Below are positions 63,238 to 64,000 of a DNA stretch of 64,000 bases, in pieces (the stretch's first letter is position 1; every line of letters starts with the position of its first letter). Source of the stretch: an uncultured Collinsella sp. (GTDB lineage: Bacteria > Actinomycetota > Coriobacteriia > Coriobacteriales > Coriobacteriaceae). The stretch spans positions 1-64,000 of the forward strand of contig UQLI01000003.1 in the NCBI GenBank assembly GCA_900541715.1, read 5' to 3'. The notes beneath the pieces were generated by a model. It saw nothing but the letters and a program-made list of their open reading frames with translations, made no database searches and was not told the DNA's origin. Position numbers and translations under genes: made by a program.

Positions 63238-63720
63238 ATGCGTACCAACAGAACCAACATAGCGATTACGCCGGCAGAGGCCGCCGAGCTCAGCAACGCG
63301 CTGTTCTCGTCCGGTAGCGCCGCCGCTCTCGAACTTGCACCCGTGTTTGCCGATATCGCATCGGGCGGGCTGACCGCCATAGAACTGACAGTTGCCGGCT
63401 CGCAGACAAGTGCCGCTGCGGAGCCCATCGTTATCGGCGATCTTTCCATCGATCTGGCTTCGCGCACCGTTAAAGTGTCGGGCGCGCCCGTTTCGCTCAC
63501 GCCCAAAGAATTCGATATCCTGGCCTTTTTGGCGAGCAACCGGGGCACAGTCTTTAGCAAAGAGGAAATCTATCGCGCTGTATGGCAAGACGAATATCTG
63601 CTCGATGACAGTAACATCATGGCCTTTGTCCGCAAGATCCGAAAGAAGATTGAACCCGAGCCCGACAATCCCCGGTACCTGCTAACTGTTTGGGGTGTGG
63701 GCTATAAAATAGCCGAGTAA
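63238..63720 (+). CDS. winged-helix regulator without a receiver domain
   Basis: This 160-residue protein has an N-terminal unrecognised region (about 1-60) and a C-terminal OmpR/PhoB-type winged helix (LTPKEFDILAFLASNRGTVF, DDSNIMAFVRKIRKK). The receiver domain is missing, so it cannot be phosphorylated in the usual way. It begins 9 bp after the P-type ATPase gene and is likely co-transcribed with it; it may sense a signal through its short N-terminus. Confidence 0.8.
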   Translation: MRTNRTNIAITPAEAAELSNALFSSGSAAALELAPVFADIASGGLTAIELTVAGSQTSAAAEPIVIGDLSIDLASRTVKVSGAPVSLTPKEFDILAFLASNRGTVFSKEEIYRAVWQDEYLLDDSNIMAFVRKIRKKIEPEPDNPRYLLTVWGVGYKIAE

Positions 63721-63785
63721 CGCGTTGAATCGTCCGCTTCTATCGACCCCAAAAGCCACTCTGACAATCCTTGCCAAATCGCAAG

Positions 63786-63828
63786 AAAGCCGCAAGAAAC
63801 CAGCCATGTGCCCGGTCTTGCGGCTTTT
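63786..63828 (+). terminator. terminator of the P-type ATPase operon
   Basis: AAGCCGCAAGA (63787-63797) pairs with TCTTGCGGCTT (63816-63826) and is followed by TTCTATTC. It lies 65 bp past the winged-helix gene's stop. Confidence 0.8.
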
Positions 63829-63991
63829 CTATTCTAAGGACAGTCGCAGACGCGAAGGGAAGGTGAGGACCGTGAGCGGCAGTGACAGTACCAGCAAGGC
63901 AGGGCGATGTCTGCCGGCGCAGGTCCACCTTAATGGCGGGCGTCGCGGCTAGACGGCTCTGCATCCGATCGACAGAACGGAGCAAGGCAAT

Positions 63992-64000
63992 TGAAGAAGC
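63992..64000 (+). CDS. possible start of a gene running off the window
   Basis: GGAGCAAGGCAA precedes TTG at 63992, and the following codons (TTGAAGAAGC) run to the edge. Only three codons are visible, so this is a hint. The preceding 63829-63991 has no convincing gene. Confidence 0.25.

Noticed and set aside
63871..63951. 26-codon ORF with GTG start after AAGGTGAGG
   Set aside because: Too short, no homology recognised, arginine-rich random-like end.

Overview
The window looks like chromosome from a Coriobacteriia gut actinobacterium, most likely Collinsella. I infer this from the high-GC coding sequence, the gene content (clostridial-type ParE/ParC, GH4 and PTS sugar use, GldA-type dehydrogenases, CD1871A redox module) and the hairpin-rich intergenic style. 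No rRNA or CRISPR array is present. One tRNA gene, tRNA-Glu(TTC), is intact.

Left part (1-20.8 kb), mostly core metabolism. A tRNA-Glu sits beside a duplicated piece of its own 3' end. It is followed by a fused MurT-GatD peptidoglycan amidation enzyme, two translationally coupled helical-repeat proteins, three iron-dependent alcohol or glycerol dehydrogenase genes (the third truncated) and a multi-cluster ferredoxin. Next comes an alpha-glucoside module: a GntR/UTRA regulator, a zinc alcohol dehydrogenase, a PTS EIIBC and a GH4 6-phospho-alpha-glucosidase, with inverted-repeat operators in the divergent promoter. The block ends with ychF, a DUF1648 protein, an XRE regulator facing an unrecognised protein across a perfect 24-bp palindrome, ansA and guaA.

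Middle part (20.8-40.3 kb), an accessory island full of fragments and repeats. It carries a DUF4143-type ATPase, a DUF4365 cassette, DUF3800, an excisionase without an integrase, two yjdF genes with their riboswitch plus a third orphan riboswitch, and an Abi HEPN gene followed by two structured RNAs. It also carries an arsenic operon with a frameshifted acr3, a mef/msr-type macrolide resistance pair with a leader peptide and hairpins, IS3 and ATPase fragments, a TenpN/ToxN-like toxin with a structured leader, and a frameshifted flavin reductase. A noncoding repeat of about 400 bp occurs at 29.2 and 37.3 kb.

Right part (40.3-64 kb). It holds topoisomerase IV (parE-parC), a lipoprotein, a 1455-residue Tat-exported surface protein with a LAXTG-like anchor, and a LuxR regulator. 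A two-component system is divergent from a CD1871A/NapH-like/TlpA redox operon. The window ends with an ABC ATPase-permease fusion with a very large ectodomain, a membrane protein of unknown function, a MgtA-like P-type ATPase and a receiver-less winged-helix regulator.

The strongest candidates for new biology are the Abi/twin-RNA locus, the mef leader attenuator, the TenpN-like toxin with its leader RNA, the DUF4365 cassette with its non-ATG small ORF, and the palindrome-linked XRE pair. All functional statements are read from sequence without database searches.
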